From Betaproteobacteria bacterium (GTDB taxonomy: Bacteria > Pseudomonadota > Gammaproteobacteria > Burkholderiales > Burkholderiaceae_D): DNA of 33,179 bases. The DNA lies in NCBI GenBank assembly GCA_016868055.1, contig VGHX01000022.1, positions 1 to 33,179 of the forward strand. The letters run 5' to 3'. Made by a program: the position numbers and the translations under genes. Below are positions 1 to 7,395 of this stretch, piece by piece; positions within the stretch are counted from its first letter, which is position 1; the number at the start of each line of letters is the position of its first letter. Under the pieces are notes generated by a model. That model had not been told where the DNA came from, did no database searches, and was given only the letters and a program-made list of their open reading frames with translations.

Positions 1-53
1 GAATCGCTTTCTTTACGCATCTGCTCGCGCAGGCACGGGGTATCGCGATACAT
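1..53 (-). CDS. Possible 5' end of an unidentified gene leaving the window
   Basis: An ATG at 53 (minus strand) opens a frame that stays open to the window edge and encodes MYRDTPCLREQMRKESD. An in-frame TAG lies just upstream of the ATG. The composition looks protein-like but only 17 residues are visible, no clear ribosome binding site precedes the ATG, and I do not recognise the family. It could equally be non-coding. The rest of 54-272 holds only a hairpin (104-139); I see no convincing gene there. Confidence 0.2.
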   Translation of the reverse strand, partial: MYRDTPCLREQMRKESD

Positions 54-103
54 GGCTTGCGCGGCAGGCTATGCTAAGCATCATGCGCTTGGCACGCTGC
101 GAG

Positions 104-139
104 CAATTGCTTGAGATACGTTGCTCAGTCAAGCAATTG
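104..139. repeat. Perfect 11-bp inverted repeat
   Basis: CAATTGCTTGA at 104-114 is repeated in inverted orientation at 129-139, with a 14-nt spacer. It lies downstream of the J-domain gene, which ends at 273 on the minus strand. No T-run follows on either strand, so it is not a canonical intrinsic terminator. It could be an mRNA 3'-end stabiliser or a protein binding site. Confidence 0.5.
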
Positions 140-272
140 ATACCAGACCACCTACGCAATCAGTCCACGAGAAATATCCGCAGAAAGCGCGCAGTGGGCA
201 GCGATGCCGGCCAAACTCAGTTTGTGTTTGGGCGTGACGATCTAAGTAGCTGATCAGTCTGATAGCTACGCT

Positions 273-710
273 TCACACGTGATGCAGTATCGCCAAAACT
301 ACGCCAAGTAGACTGATAGATACCCAAAGCGCGACGGTAACCGTGAGCCGGCTATTTCGTTTTTTCGTACTGCGGGACGCATGGCCAATTGACTTGAGTA
401 GCTTGTGATATCGAAGCCACCAGGCTTGTTCGGCTGTAGCTGGAACATGCGCCGTTGGTGTGGATTGTGTTTGTTGATGCGCTGCCTCTTGCCTGGTAAT
501 CCAGGCATCGTGATGTGATCGACGTACTGGATCCGACAGTACCTCATACGCGCTATTGATCAACTGAAAAGTCTGAGTCGCCCACTCGCTACCCGCGTGC
601 CGGTCTGGATGAAACTTATGGCAAAGCGTTTTGTAGGCTGCTTTGATCACTTCAGGTGGCGCGTCGCGCGCCACTTTCAGGTTGTCGTAGTGGGTGTGAA
701 GCTTATTCAT
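273..710 (-). CDS. Membrane-anchored J-domain (DnaJ-like) protein
   Basis: A 145-residue protein with an N-terminal J domain (about residues 6-70), the module that stimulates DnaK-type Hsp70 ATPase. The essential HPD tripeptide is at residues 34-36 and the helix II/III pattern around it (KAAYKTLCHKFHPDRH) is typical. No Gly/Phe region or zinc-finger domain follows, so it is a type III J protein, not DnaJ itself. After a Gln/Pro/Ala-rich linker (about 75-95), a hydrophobic segment at about 122-144 ends the protein, suggesting a C-terminal membrane anchor with the J domain facing the cytoplasm, where it would recruit DnaK to a membrane client. It starts with ATG at 710, divergent from the next gene. 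The client is unknown. Confidence 0.85.
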   Translation of the reverse strand: MNKLHTHYDNLKVARDAPPEVIKAAYKTLCHKFHPDRHAGSEWATQTFQLINSAYEVLSDPVRRSHHDAWITRQEAAHQQTQSTPTAHVPATAEQAWWLRYHKLLKSIGHASRSTKKRNSRLTVTVALWVSISLLGVVLAILHHV

Positions 711-852
711 GCTCGGACAGTAAAAGCCTGACTACGATGCCGAATTGAGCGGCATCAATGTTTCGCGGTAGGTTTGATCGTCCTATTCAACATTAGCGGG
801 AACGCTTAGCCTAGCACGGCGTCGAACTCCTTATTATTCCGGAGGTGTCCCG

Positions 853-1296
853 ATGGGTAAACAGTGGGTGATGGTTGCCGACAGGACGCGCGCAAGGATT
901 TTCGAGACCGATGGCGACCTGGACAAGTTGAACGAGATTGAAGACTTGCTGAACCCTGAGGGCCGGTTCTCTGATGCCGAGTTTCATCACGATGCCAGAG
1001 GCCGATTTTGTGGCAAGGGAGATCGTCAGCACGCACATACAGCGCAACCGCGCGTAAGCAAGGCGGTACATGATGAGGAAAATTTTTCACGTCAGCTTGC
1101 CGCAGTGCTTGATAGAGGATGTCAGGCAAGCCAGTACGATAGTCTGGTCGTCGTTGCACCGCCTGCTTTTTTGGGTATCTTGCGCAAGCAGTTATCGGAT
1201 CAGGTTGATAAACGTATCGTGAAGCAATTGAATAGTGATATTTCAGGGTACGCACCGCGCCAGGTTAGTGATTATCTGAAACGGCATTTACACTAG
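853..1296 (+). CDS. Host attachment protein family (PF10116-like)
   Basis: The 147-residue product begins with WVMVADRTRARIFE, the hallmark N-terminus of the family named for a protein needed for Agrobacterium attachment to plant cells. Members are small cytoplasmic proteins common in proteobacteria, and the role in attachment has not been shown generally. The C-terminal part (SLVVVAPPAFLGILRKQL, then a conserved-looking KRIVKQLNSDISGYAPRQVSDYLK) fits the family, which resembles an eRF1-like fold. A strong GGAGG at 841-845 sits 7 nt before the ATG at 853, fixing the start. It converges on the broken gene that follows, overlapping its stop by a few bases. Confidence 0.85.
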   Translation: MGKQWVMVADRTRARIFETDGDLDKLNEIEDLLNPEGRFSDAEFHHDARGRFCGKGDRQHAHTAQPRVSKAVHDEENFSRQLAAVLDRGCQASQYDSLVVVAPPAFLGILRKQLSDQVDKRIVKQLNSDISGYAPRQVSDYLKRHLH

Positions 1297-2528
1297 CTTG
1301 GCGGGCTTTGTGCCGGCATCTATAACGCCACCAGGCAGCAACGGCGAGTTAACGGCGCTCGCACTTTTTTCTGTACTAGAGACTTGTTGCGGGTTATCGG
1401 GATCCAACGGCACGCGCCTAAAAATAGGCGTAGACGCCAGTCGAAATTTTGGATCCACCTTGCTCAATGACCAAGGCGTTGTCTTACCTTTGTGACCCTC
1501 ATCGTGCCGGCTTCTCGGTGTCGATATAATTTCGTCTTGGTCTACTTTGCGAGATTCAAGCTGCTGACTGTAGGTATCCACGGCAGAAAAAATAGTATCT
1601 GCGATTCCTTCCCTAAAGCCATACTTCTTCTCTTTTATTTCTCTGAAAATTTTCTTCAATAACTCCGAGCCCTCTTCTTCTGAGTCGGGAGGATTCATAT
1701 ACCAATGCTGATAAGCAAGCATAAAGTAGGTAAGATTATTCACAATTTCATCATGCTCCTTACTCGGCTTAAGTTCATCGATAATACGCGTGATGTTGTG
1801 CGCCATTTTCGGCGTAACCCATTCAAATTGCTTGTCTCTGGCGCACTGCCTCCAATCAACCTGAAAAAATACTGCGAAGCTAGCTTGTCAATATCGATGA
1901 TCGACGGCGTAGCAGGCTTGTGATCCTTCCTACTGACCTTCCCGAAGCGACTTCCCTCAGATCTTCGTACAGTAGTAGGCAACGCAAAACTGTCTCTCGA
2001 AACACTCTGTTATCAACAAAACCTTTTTGCTTTATTTGCTGCAAAAGCGCATTGGACTCTGGCTTGCCCTCAAAGTGACTACGCAAATAGTTTTTTGCCC
2101 ATCTTTTTCCATACCATGCCATTAAACCCCTGAAACAGCGTGTCGATATTTTTTTTGCGCGCTCCGGATCTGCCGCAGCGCAGAACACGACGTTGCGTGG
2201 TCTCCATCGTCCTTGCGCATCAAAAAGTTCGATATCAACCAGCAGCTCACGATCCGCGGAAGGTGCGGTGTCGTAAGAAGACGGCGATTGTGTAGTCTGC
2301 GAGACTGGACGCATCAATATCAGCTGGCAATGTAAATGCCAGATCAATAGGGAGTACACCTAGTCTGCCACTCAAACGAAGACAATCACATTCGGCTAAA
2401 TGCATTTTCGGTACGCTATAACAGCGTGATGCAGTTGCTGTCTTGAGAGAACGCAGCTGCCGCAGGACTGCCGTAGGCTTGCTGCTACGGGACTTCCTTA
2501 GGCTTTCTACAAATGAGCGTATTCGCAA
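1288..2528 (-). pseudogene. Broken gene of unknown function with three apparent frameshifts
   Basis: Three successive minus-strand frames carry protein-like sequence that joins end to end. Frame one (from about 2528 with a TTG start, open directly after the response regulator stop) reads to ...DIDASSLADYT near 2285. Frame two continues SPSSYDTAPSADRELLVDI... to ...YEDLREVASG near 1945. Frame three continues KVSRKDHKPATPSIIDIDKLASQYF near 1870. The frame of the ORF beginning MAHNITRII then carries on from FQVDWRQCARDKQFEWVTPK to the TAA at 1288. The breaks need +1, -1 and -1 changes; the last two fall in a GGG and a six-T run. A repaired product would be about 410 residues. I recognise no family. 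Base composition of 1550-1900 is visibly richer in A+T than the neighbours, consistent with acquisition then decay. Sequencing error is an alternative, although surrounding genes are intact. Confidence 0.55.
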
Positions 2529-2558
2529 CCCATCGCAGCGACGCTCTTTAAAGCAGTA

Positions 2559-3200
2559 TCAAGTCTCGATCAGCCCGTGCCTTACTGCAATCAGGGTCAG
2601 CTCTGCCTGGTTGGCAGCCCCTAATTTTTGCTTCACGTTATACAAATGCGTACCGACCGTGCGGGGGGAGATGGTCAGCAACTCGGCAATCTGGTTTACC
2701 GACAGCCCCTTGGCGAGTTGAATGAATACACCAAATTCGCGCTCCGAGAGTACCTCGATCGGGCTCTTCTCGCCGTTGAATTCTTCCAAAGCCATACGCT
2801 GCGACAGGCTGGCTTCAATATACATACGCCCTTCAGCCACCTGCCGGATCGCATGGATCAACTCATCAGGTGCGCTTCGTTTCGAGAGATAACCCAGCGC
2901 GCCCGCCTTCAGCATGTAACGCACATAGCTGGGATCTTCGTGCGATGAGAGCCCGAGCACTTTCGCAGTTTTATCGCGCGCAACGATACGGCGGGTGGCT
3001 TCGACGCCCATGGTGCCGCCGAGTGAAATATCCATCACAATCACATCCGGCTTGGCGGTGGGGATGTGTTGGTAGGCAGTCTCTGCCGATTCAGCCTCAG
3101 CGACTACTTTAATATCGTCGGTTGATTCGAGCAGCATACGAAAACCAAATCGTACGACGGCGTGATCATCAACCAGCATCACGTTAATTGTTTTTTTCAT
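2559..3200 (-). CDS. LuxR/NarL-type response regulator (MoxX-like) paired with upstream kinase
   Basis: The 213-residue protein has a receiver domain (acid pair D11-D12, phospho-acceptor D57 in VIVMDIS, K107 in LGYLSKR) and a C-terminal LuxR-type helix-turn-helix (about 148-213, LSEREFGVFIQLAKGLSVNQIAELL). It should be a DNA-binding regulator activated by the partner kinase. The start is ATG at 3200, preceded by AAGGAAA. Its first 17 bases overlap the 3' end of the kinase gene, so the two are probably translationally coupled. A longer frame to 3239 exists but lacks the ribosome binding site and adds residues not typical of receiver domains. Given the MoxY-like partner and the divergent pqqA, it may control PQQ-linked oxidation; that is inference. 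Confidence 0.9.
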   Translation of the reverse strand: MKKTINVMLVDDHAVVRFGFRMLLESTDDIKVVAEAESAETAYQHIPTAKPDVIVMDISLGGTMGVEATRRIVARDKTAKVLGLSSHEDPSYVRYMLKAGALGYLSKRSAPDELIHAIRQVAEGRMYIEASLSQRMALEEFNGEKSPIEVLSEREFGVFIQLAKGLSVNQIAELLTISPRTVGTHLYNVKQKLGAANQAELTLIAVRHGLIET

Positions 3201-4620
3201 CCGTTTCCTTATCAACAACGCCGAGTGGCAGCGATACATGCACTGCTAAACCACCCTCTGTGCTACGGCCGAAGGCGATGTCACCACCGAAAGCCTCAGC
3301 GCGTTCTTGCATACCACGCACGCCATAGTGCCCCTCACGTTGCATCGACTCAGCGCCTTTGCCATTATCAGCGACCGTCAGTTTCAGTATCCGGTATTCG
3401 ACAGCAAGCATGACCGTTGCTCGGCTCGCGCCCGAGTGCCGAACAATATTGGTGACGGCTTCCTGGACGATACGGTAAGCGGATAGCTCAAGCTGATCAT
3501 CCAGGGTTGGCAAGCCCTCCTCTGCCACTGACAACTCGAAACGTACCTCGGGATGATTCTGCTGGGTCTCAGTCAATAAATCGCGAATTGCATCAATTAG
3601 CCCCATCCCCTCAAGTTGAATCGGACGAAGACGTGGAATCAAACGTCGCATCGCATCCGAGGTCTTGCCGGCAGTATCAAACAGCATGCTGGCGTGCCGC
3701 TCGAGAGGACCACCAGCAACATCGGGATGCTGCATCATGGATTTAGCGATGCTACGAATCGCGGTCAGCGACTGACCGAGCTCATCATGCAGCTCGCGCG
3801 CGATTGCGGCACGCTCTTCTTCAATACGCGCGTGCAGCAAGGTAGTGAATTCTCGCTGCGCATCCAGCCTTGCCTGCGCCTCGGCACTGGCCTGGCGCAC
3901 CTGAATGTTGTCCTCTACCGCCTGTGCCATGCGGTTGAACGCCCTGCCCATCTCACCGGCTTCTTTGCCCTTCAACGGTGGTAGGCGCACATGGTGATCG
4001 CCTTGCTCGATTTCACGCAGGCCCCGCTCAACCCGCTCCAGCGGCGCGAGCCAACGACCCACCAGCCAAAACAACAATAGATCCGCCAGTAGCAGCAACA
4101 AGAACTGAGAAAACAAAATGTCGGACAGATTATCCCAACCATCAAGAATGGCACGGGTAGGGTTGGCGGTGAGCACCAGCCGCGCACCATCAAGCTCAAT
4201 CGAGCGCTCGGAAATCGGCGGCATCACGAACGCTGCGTACCAAGCGGGCGCGTCGCGACCGGCTTTGTATTGCGATGGCGGAGACACATACAGCAGCTGA
4301 CCGGATTGATCATAGAGCCGGATGTCGTTGGCGCGTACGCGGCCGGTATCGCGCAAAAACGCGACCAGCTCAGGCATCATTGGGTGTGAATAAAAATGAC
4401 TAATGCGGCCGAGCAATTGGGTGGCGATTCGGTTGGAGGCTTCCATCTCTTCACGCACGCTGGCACGCGTGCCGGCAATCTCCACCGCGAGCAGCACCGC
4501 AAATATCACCACCGTTAGTCCGGAGAAGATCAGATTGATCTTCAGCCGGAGGCTCATGTTTGCGTGGCGCGGTGGTGGGTGCTGCGCTGCAGGGTGTGCG
4601 GTCGCGGCGTCAATGTTCAT
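3184..4620 (-). CDS. MoxY-like sensor histidine kinase
   Basis: A 478-residue membrane kinase. TM1 is at about 27-48 and TM2 at about 167-188, enclosing a periplasmic domain of some 115 residues whose sequence (ELVAFLRDTGRVRANDIRLY, then LLYVSPPSQYKAGRDAPAW) fits the LapD/MoxY N-terminal domain. A HAMP region (about 189-242) leads to a HisKA_3 dimerisation domain with phospho-acceptor H278 in RELHDELGQSL, and an ATPase domain with N391 in EAVTNIVRHSGAS and a GVRGMQERAEAFGG G-box. MoxY is the kinase of the Paracoccus methanol-oxidation regulatory system, so a link to PQQ-dependent alcohol oxidation is plausible. ATG at 4620 gives a 21-residue cytoplasmic lead; ATG at 4557 is an alternative. 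Neither has a strong ribosome binding site. Confidence 0.85.
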   Translation of the reverse strand: MNIDAATAHPAAQHPPPRHANMSLRLKINLIFSGLTVVIFAVLLAVEIAGTRASVREEMEASNRIATQLLGRISHFYSHPMMPELVAFLRDTGRVRANDIRLYDQSGQLLYVSPPSQYKAGRDAPAWYAAFVMPPISERSIELDGARLVLTANPTRAILDGWDNLSDILFSQFLLLLLADLLLFWLVGRWLAPLERVERGLREIEQGDHHVRLPPLKGKEAGEMGRAFNRMAQAVEDNIQVRQASAEAQARLDAQREFTTLLHARIEEERAAIARELHDELGQSLTAIRSIAKSMMQHPDVAGGPLERHASMLFDTAGKTSDAMRRLIPRLRPIQLEGMGLIDAIRDLLTETQQNHPEVRFELSVAEEGLPTLDDQLELSAYRIVQEAVTNIVRHSGASRATVMLAVEYRILKLTVADNGKGAESMQREGHYGVRGMQERAEAFGGDIAFGRSTEGGLAVHVSLPLGVVDKETDEKNN

Positions 4621-4664
4621 GGTGATTGTGGGGAGTGGGCATCCTGCTGGCCGACTATGATTGC

Positions 4665-4684
4665 GGGCCTGATCATATCAGCCC
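4665..4684. promoter_or_regulatory. Imperfect palindrome between kinase gene and pqqA (candidate operator)
   Basis: GGGCCTGATCATATCAGCCC is an interrupted dyad: GGGC pairs with GCCC and TGAT with ATCA, with one unpaired C and a CAT centre. It sits 45 bp upstream of the kinase start and 175 bp upstream of pqqA, in the only shared divergent control region. Binding by the LuxR-type regulator is a guess. The remaining 4685-4847 shows no promoter I would defend. Confidence 0.35.
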
Positions 4685-4847
4685 ACCCGCGCCGGTACTG
4701 AGGCTCACGGCTCGCGCTGTGCTGGTTCATGAATTTCATTAGATGCGATTCAGATATTCACCGATGCTCGCAAAAAGCCCTTCGCGCATGATTCGCTCCA
4801 CCGTTTGCAGCAACAGGCGGTGTCATTCAAATAAACTCGTTCGACTT

Positions 4848-4854
4848 AAGGAGA
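4848..4854 (+). promoter_or_regulatory. Ribosome binding site of pqqA
   Basis: AAGGAGA ends 5 nt before the ATG at 4860. It is one of the best Shine-Dalgarno matches in the window and decides for the 24-codon gene over the longer in-frame opening from an ATG at 4743, which has no such signal. Confidence 0.85.
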
Positions 4855-4859
4855 TCATC

Positions 4860-4934
4860 ATGGCTTGGACTACCCCTGCAGCAACCGACCTGCGTTTCGG
4901 TTTCGAAATCACGATGTACATCGCCAACCGCTAA
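4860..4934 (+). CDS. pqqA: PqqA, precursor peptide of pyrroloquinoline quinone
   Basis: A 24-codon gene encoding a peptide that starts [20 protein letters not shown] and ends IANR. This is the PqqA pattern: an E-x3-Y core in which Glu16 and Tyr20 are the residues cross-linked by the radical SAM enzyme PqqE and excised to form the redox cofactor PQQ. Length, the T-DLR-GFE-TMY spacing and the NR ending all fit. The ribosome binding site is excellent and a terminator follows closely, so it is transcribed on its own and probably in excess over the enzymes. pqqB, pqqC, pqqD and pqqE are not in this window, so the peptide gene is detached from its pathway here. A divergent sensor kinase operon and a downstream PqqU-like receptor flank it. 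Confidence 0.93.
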   Translation: MAWTTPAATDLRFGFEITMYIANR

Positions 4935-4944
4935 TCTGCGGTTC

Positions 4945-4970
4945 GCCGGCCGGTTCTAGACCGGCCTGGC
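4945..4970 (+). terminator. Stem-loop just after pqqA
   Basis: GGCCGGT (4948-4954) pairs with ACCGGCC (4960-4966) around a TCTAG loop. The stem extends by GCC/GGC past one bulged T. No T-run follows, so it may protect the 3' end of the short pqqA message, or assist the true terminator just downstream. Confidence 0.6.
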
Positions 4971-4986
4971 TTGAAGTTGCGTCAAG

Positions 4987-5013
4987 ACGGCCTGCGGATG
5001 CGGGCCGTTTTTT
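4987..5013 (+). terminator. Intrinsic terminator of pqqA
   Basis: ACGGCCTGC (4987-4995) pairs with GCGGGCCGT (5000-5008) around a GGAT loop, with one T-G pair, and the 3' arm runs into six Ts (5008-5013). It lies 52 nt after the pqqA stop and separates pqqA from the receptor gene, so that gene should have its own promoter in 5014-5200. I do not see a convincing one there. Confidence 0.85.
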
Positions 5014-5200
5014 ATTATCAGCTCGCTAATAAAATAGTGGTTTGATCGTTAATACTGACTCAGCGCCGGCCATCTCACCGCGATTACGGCGCGAGTTGCG
5101 TAAAAATCCAAGGTTTGCAATAGGTTTAATGATTCATGAGGCAAATCAGGTCGCTGCTCGGCTATGATTCGCACTTTTTTTAAATCACGCCCCAAATTCC

Positions 5201-7354
5201 ATGAACAAGAAACTCACCAGTATGGCGCTCGCAGTGTCGAGTTGCTTTGGCGCCGGCCATGTGGCGGCAGATGAAGACAGCCGAGTACTCTCGCCGGTCG
5301 TGGTTACCGCAACCCGTGTTGAACAAGACAGCTTCGATTTGCCGATGGCCATCGACAAAGTAGACCGTCAAAATATCGATAACCAACTGCGTATGACTTT
5401 GTCTGAATCCTTGGCGCGTATTCCGGGGATCACAGCGCAAAACCGTAATCAGATGGCGCAAGATCCGCAAATCTCTTCGCGTGGGTTTGGCGCGCGCTCG
5501 TCGTTTGGTGTGCGCGGCATCCGGGTGTATGTGGATGGCATTCCGCTCTCGATGCCCGACGGTATCGGTAACCCGGGCAGCGTCGATTTGGATGCGATCG
5601 GCAGCATTGAGGTCATGCGTGGCCCGTTTTCTGCGATGTACGGAAACTCGTCTGGTGGCGTGCTGCAGCTACTTACCAAGAAACCCGGCGAGACGCCGGT
5701 GGTCGGCGCCGATGTTTTGTTTGGCAGCTTCAACACGCGTCGCGAGTCCATCGAGGCAAGCGGTGTGAATGGGGGCCTGGAGTACCAGCTCAATCTTTCG
5801 GACTACTCATCGAACGGGTTCCGGGCCCAAAGCAAGAACGATAAGCAGCAAGCGACTGTCAAGCTGGGCACCCGCATCAGCGACGACACCAAGCTCAGCA
5901 CGCTCATCAATTGGTTTGATCAATCTGCGCAAGACCCCGGCGGCTTGGTTCGAACCGGCACCGGCGCGAACCAACCTGGCGCTTTCCCGGGTGGTCAGTT
6001 TTATGACCCCACCGGTGCCACACGCGGCGCAATCGTCGGCAACACGCGGGTTAACCGAAGCAACACGCAAATCGGCTTTAACCTGGAAAAAACAATCGAC
6101 GCGAATAACACAGTCAACGTCATTACCTATGCGGGTCAGCGCGATAACTTGCAGTATCTCGCCAGCAGCAACGCGCCAACCGGCACCATCAGCGGGCGCG
6201 CCAGTAGTATTGGCCGTACGTATTACGGTACCGATGTGCGCCTCACCAACCGCGGCGATGTTGCTGGAAAAGCGTATCAATTGTCAGTAGGTCTGAATCT
6301 TGGCTACATGGACGATGCGCGTCTTGATCGAAACGCGACCAATGGCGTCATTCAGCCCGGCGCTGCTAACCGTGACGAGAACCAAACTGCGTACAACATA
6401 GACCAGTACGCGCAAGGCCTGATTACGCTGGATGAGCAATGGGATTTGCACGCTGGTATTCGGCATACGCGTCTGAAGCTGGATGTGAAACCGAATCCGG
6501 GTGCGACCGCAAACATTGCGCCGGGAAGTCTGTCGTTTGACCGGACCATGCCAGTGGTGGGCTTGGTATACAAAGCCACACCGACCTTGAATTACTACGC
6601 CAACATCGGTACCGGCTTTGAAACGCCAACGCTGGTTGAAATCAGCTACAGCGATCCAGCCAACGCAGCGGCGGGTTTGAATCTGGGCCTGAAGCCATCA
6701 ACCAGCACCAATATCGAAGTCGGCGCAAAGGCATTACTTTCAGATACCAGTCGTTTGAACGTGGCGCTGTTTGATATCAGCACGGATAACGAGATCGTGA
6801 TTGATCGATTAAACGGTACCACCGCGAGCTACCGCAATGCCGGCAAGACCCAGCGCCGCGGCGTTGAGTTGTCGGCGGAAGCGCTGTTGCAACCCGACCT
6901 TAGTGCCTACGTAGCGTATACCTTTTTGGACGCAAGCTTTCAGTCGCCATTTGCGACGGGCACGGGCGCAACCGCACCGGGTAACTACAACTCGGGCACT
7001 GTGGCCGCAGGTAGCGCGATCCCGGGCACCTATCGGCAGCAGCTGTATGCCGAGCTGGCCTACCGGTACCGCCCTTATCAGCTCGAGACAGCGATCGAAG
7101 GCCGTTACAACAGCAAGGTGTTCATTAACGACTTGAATAAAGATGCAGCGCCGGCTTATACGATTTTCAGCATCCGGGCATCATTGCAGCAGGTTCAGGG
7201 CAAATGGAAATTCACCGAGTACGCTCGAATCGATAATCTGTTTGATCAAACCTATATCGGATCAATTCGGGTTAATGACGGCAACACCCGTTTCTTCGAG
7301 CCTGCGCCTGGCCGCAACTATTTTGTCGGCGTGAAGGCCAGCTACATGTTCTGA
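5201..7354 (+). CDS. pqqU: TonB-dependent outer-membrane receptor, PqqU (YncD)-like
   Basis: A 717-residue outer-membrane beta-barrel receptor with a signal peptide (about 1-23, ending GAGHVAAD), a plug domain and a terminal Phe typical of barrel proteins. It shares long stretches with E. coli YncD, now PqqU, which imports PQQ with TonB energy. From memory these are SESL...PG...QNR...AQD, RGFG.RS..G.RGIR.YVDGIP, the MPDG that follows, GPFSA.YGN.SGGV, GFETPT..E.SY, GLKPST, YRNAGKT.RRG, RIDNLFD..Y.GSI.VN and FEPAPGRNY. These matches span plug and barrel. Location right after pqqA supports PQQ as ligand. The ATG at 5201 has no clear ribosome binding site, but MNKK fits a signal peptide start. 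A siderophore or other ligand is the alternative. I rate receptor class as near certain and the PqqU assignment as good. Confidence 0.85.
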   Translation: MNKKLTSMALAVSSCFGAGHVAADEDSRVLSPVVVTATRVEQDSFDLPMAIDKVDRQNIDNQLRMTLSESLARIPGITAQNRNQMAQDPQISSRGFGARSSFGVRGIRVYVDGIPLSMPDGIGNPGSVDLDAIGSIEVMRGPFSAMYGNSSGGVLQLLTKKPGETPVVGADVLFGSFNTRRESIEASGVNGGLEYQLNLSDYSSNGFRAQSKNDKQQATVKLGTRISDDTKLSTLINWFDQSAQDPGGLVRTGTGANQPGAFPGGQFYDPTGATRGAIVGNTRVNRSNTQIGFNLEKTIDANNTVNVITYAGQRDNLQYLASSNAPTGTISGRASSIGRTYYGTDVRLTNRGDVAGKAYQLSVGLNLGYMDDARLDRNATNGVIQPGAANRDENQTAYNIDQYAQGLITLDEQWDLHAGIRHTRLKLDVKPNPGATANIAPGSLSFDRTMPVVGLVYKATPTLNYYANIGTGFETPTLVEISYSDPANAAAGLNLGLKPSTSTNIEVGAKALLSDTSRLNVALFDISTDNEIVIDRLNGTTASYRNAGKTQRRGVELSAEALLQPDLSAYVAYTFLDASFQSPFATGTGATAPGNYNSGTVAAGSAIPGTYRQQLYAELAYRYRPYQLETAIEGRYNSKVFINDLNKDAAPAYTIFSIRASLQQVQGKWKFTEYARIDNLFDQTYIGSIRVNDGNTRFFEPAPGRNYFVGVKASYMF

Positions 7355-7395
7355 TCTGGCTGCAGCAACTCAACAAAACAGGCGCGGCGCGATGC

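Noticed and set aside
91-105. Sigma-54-like TGGCACG motif with GG-N10-GC
   Set aside because: The -12 half (GAGCA) is poor and no rightward gene follows within reach.
71-253. 60-residue plus-strand ORF
   Set aside because: No ribosome binding site, unremarkable composition, and it spans the 11-bp inverted repeat.
2628-2948. Plus-strand ORF opposite the response regulator
   Set aside because: It lies fully antisense to a gene with clear domain motifs; one of many shadow frames of this GC-rich coding DNA.
4743-4934. 63-residue protein in the pqqA frame
   Set aside because: Only the last 24 codons match a known family, and the strong ribosome binding site sits before them.
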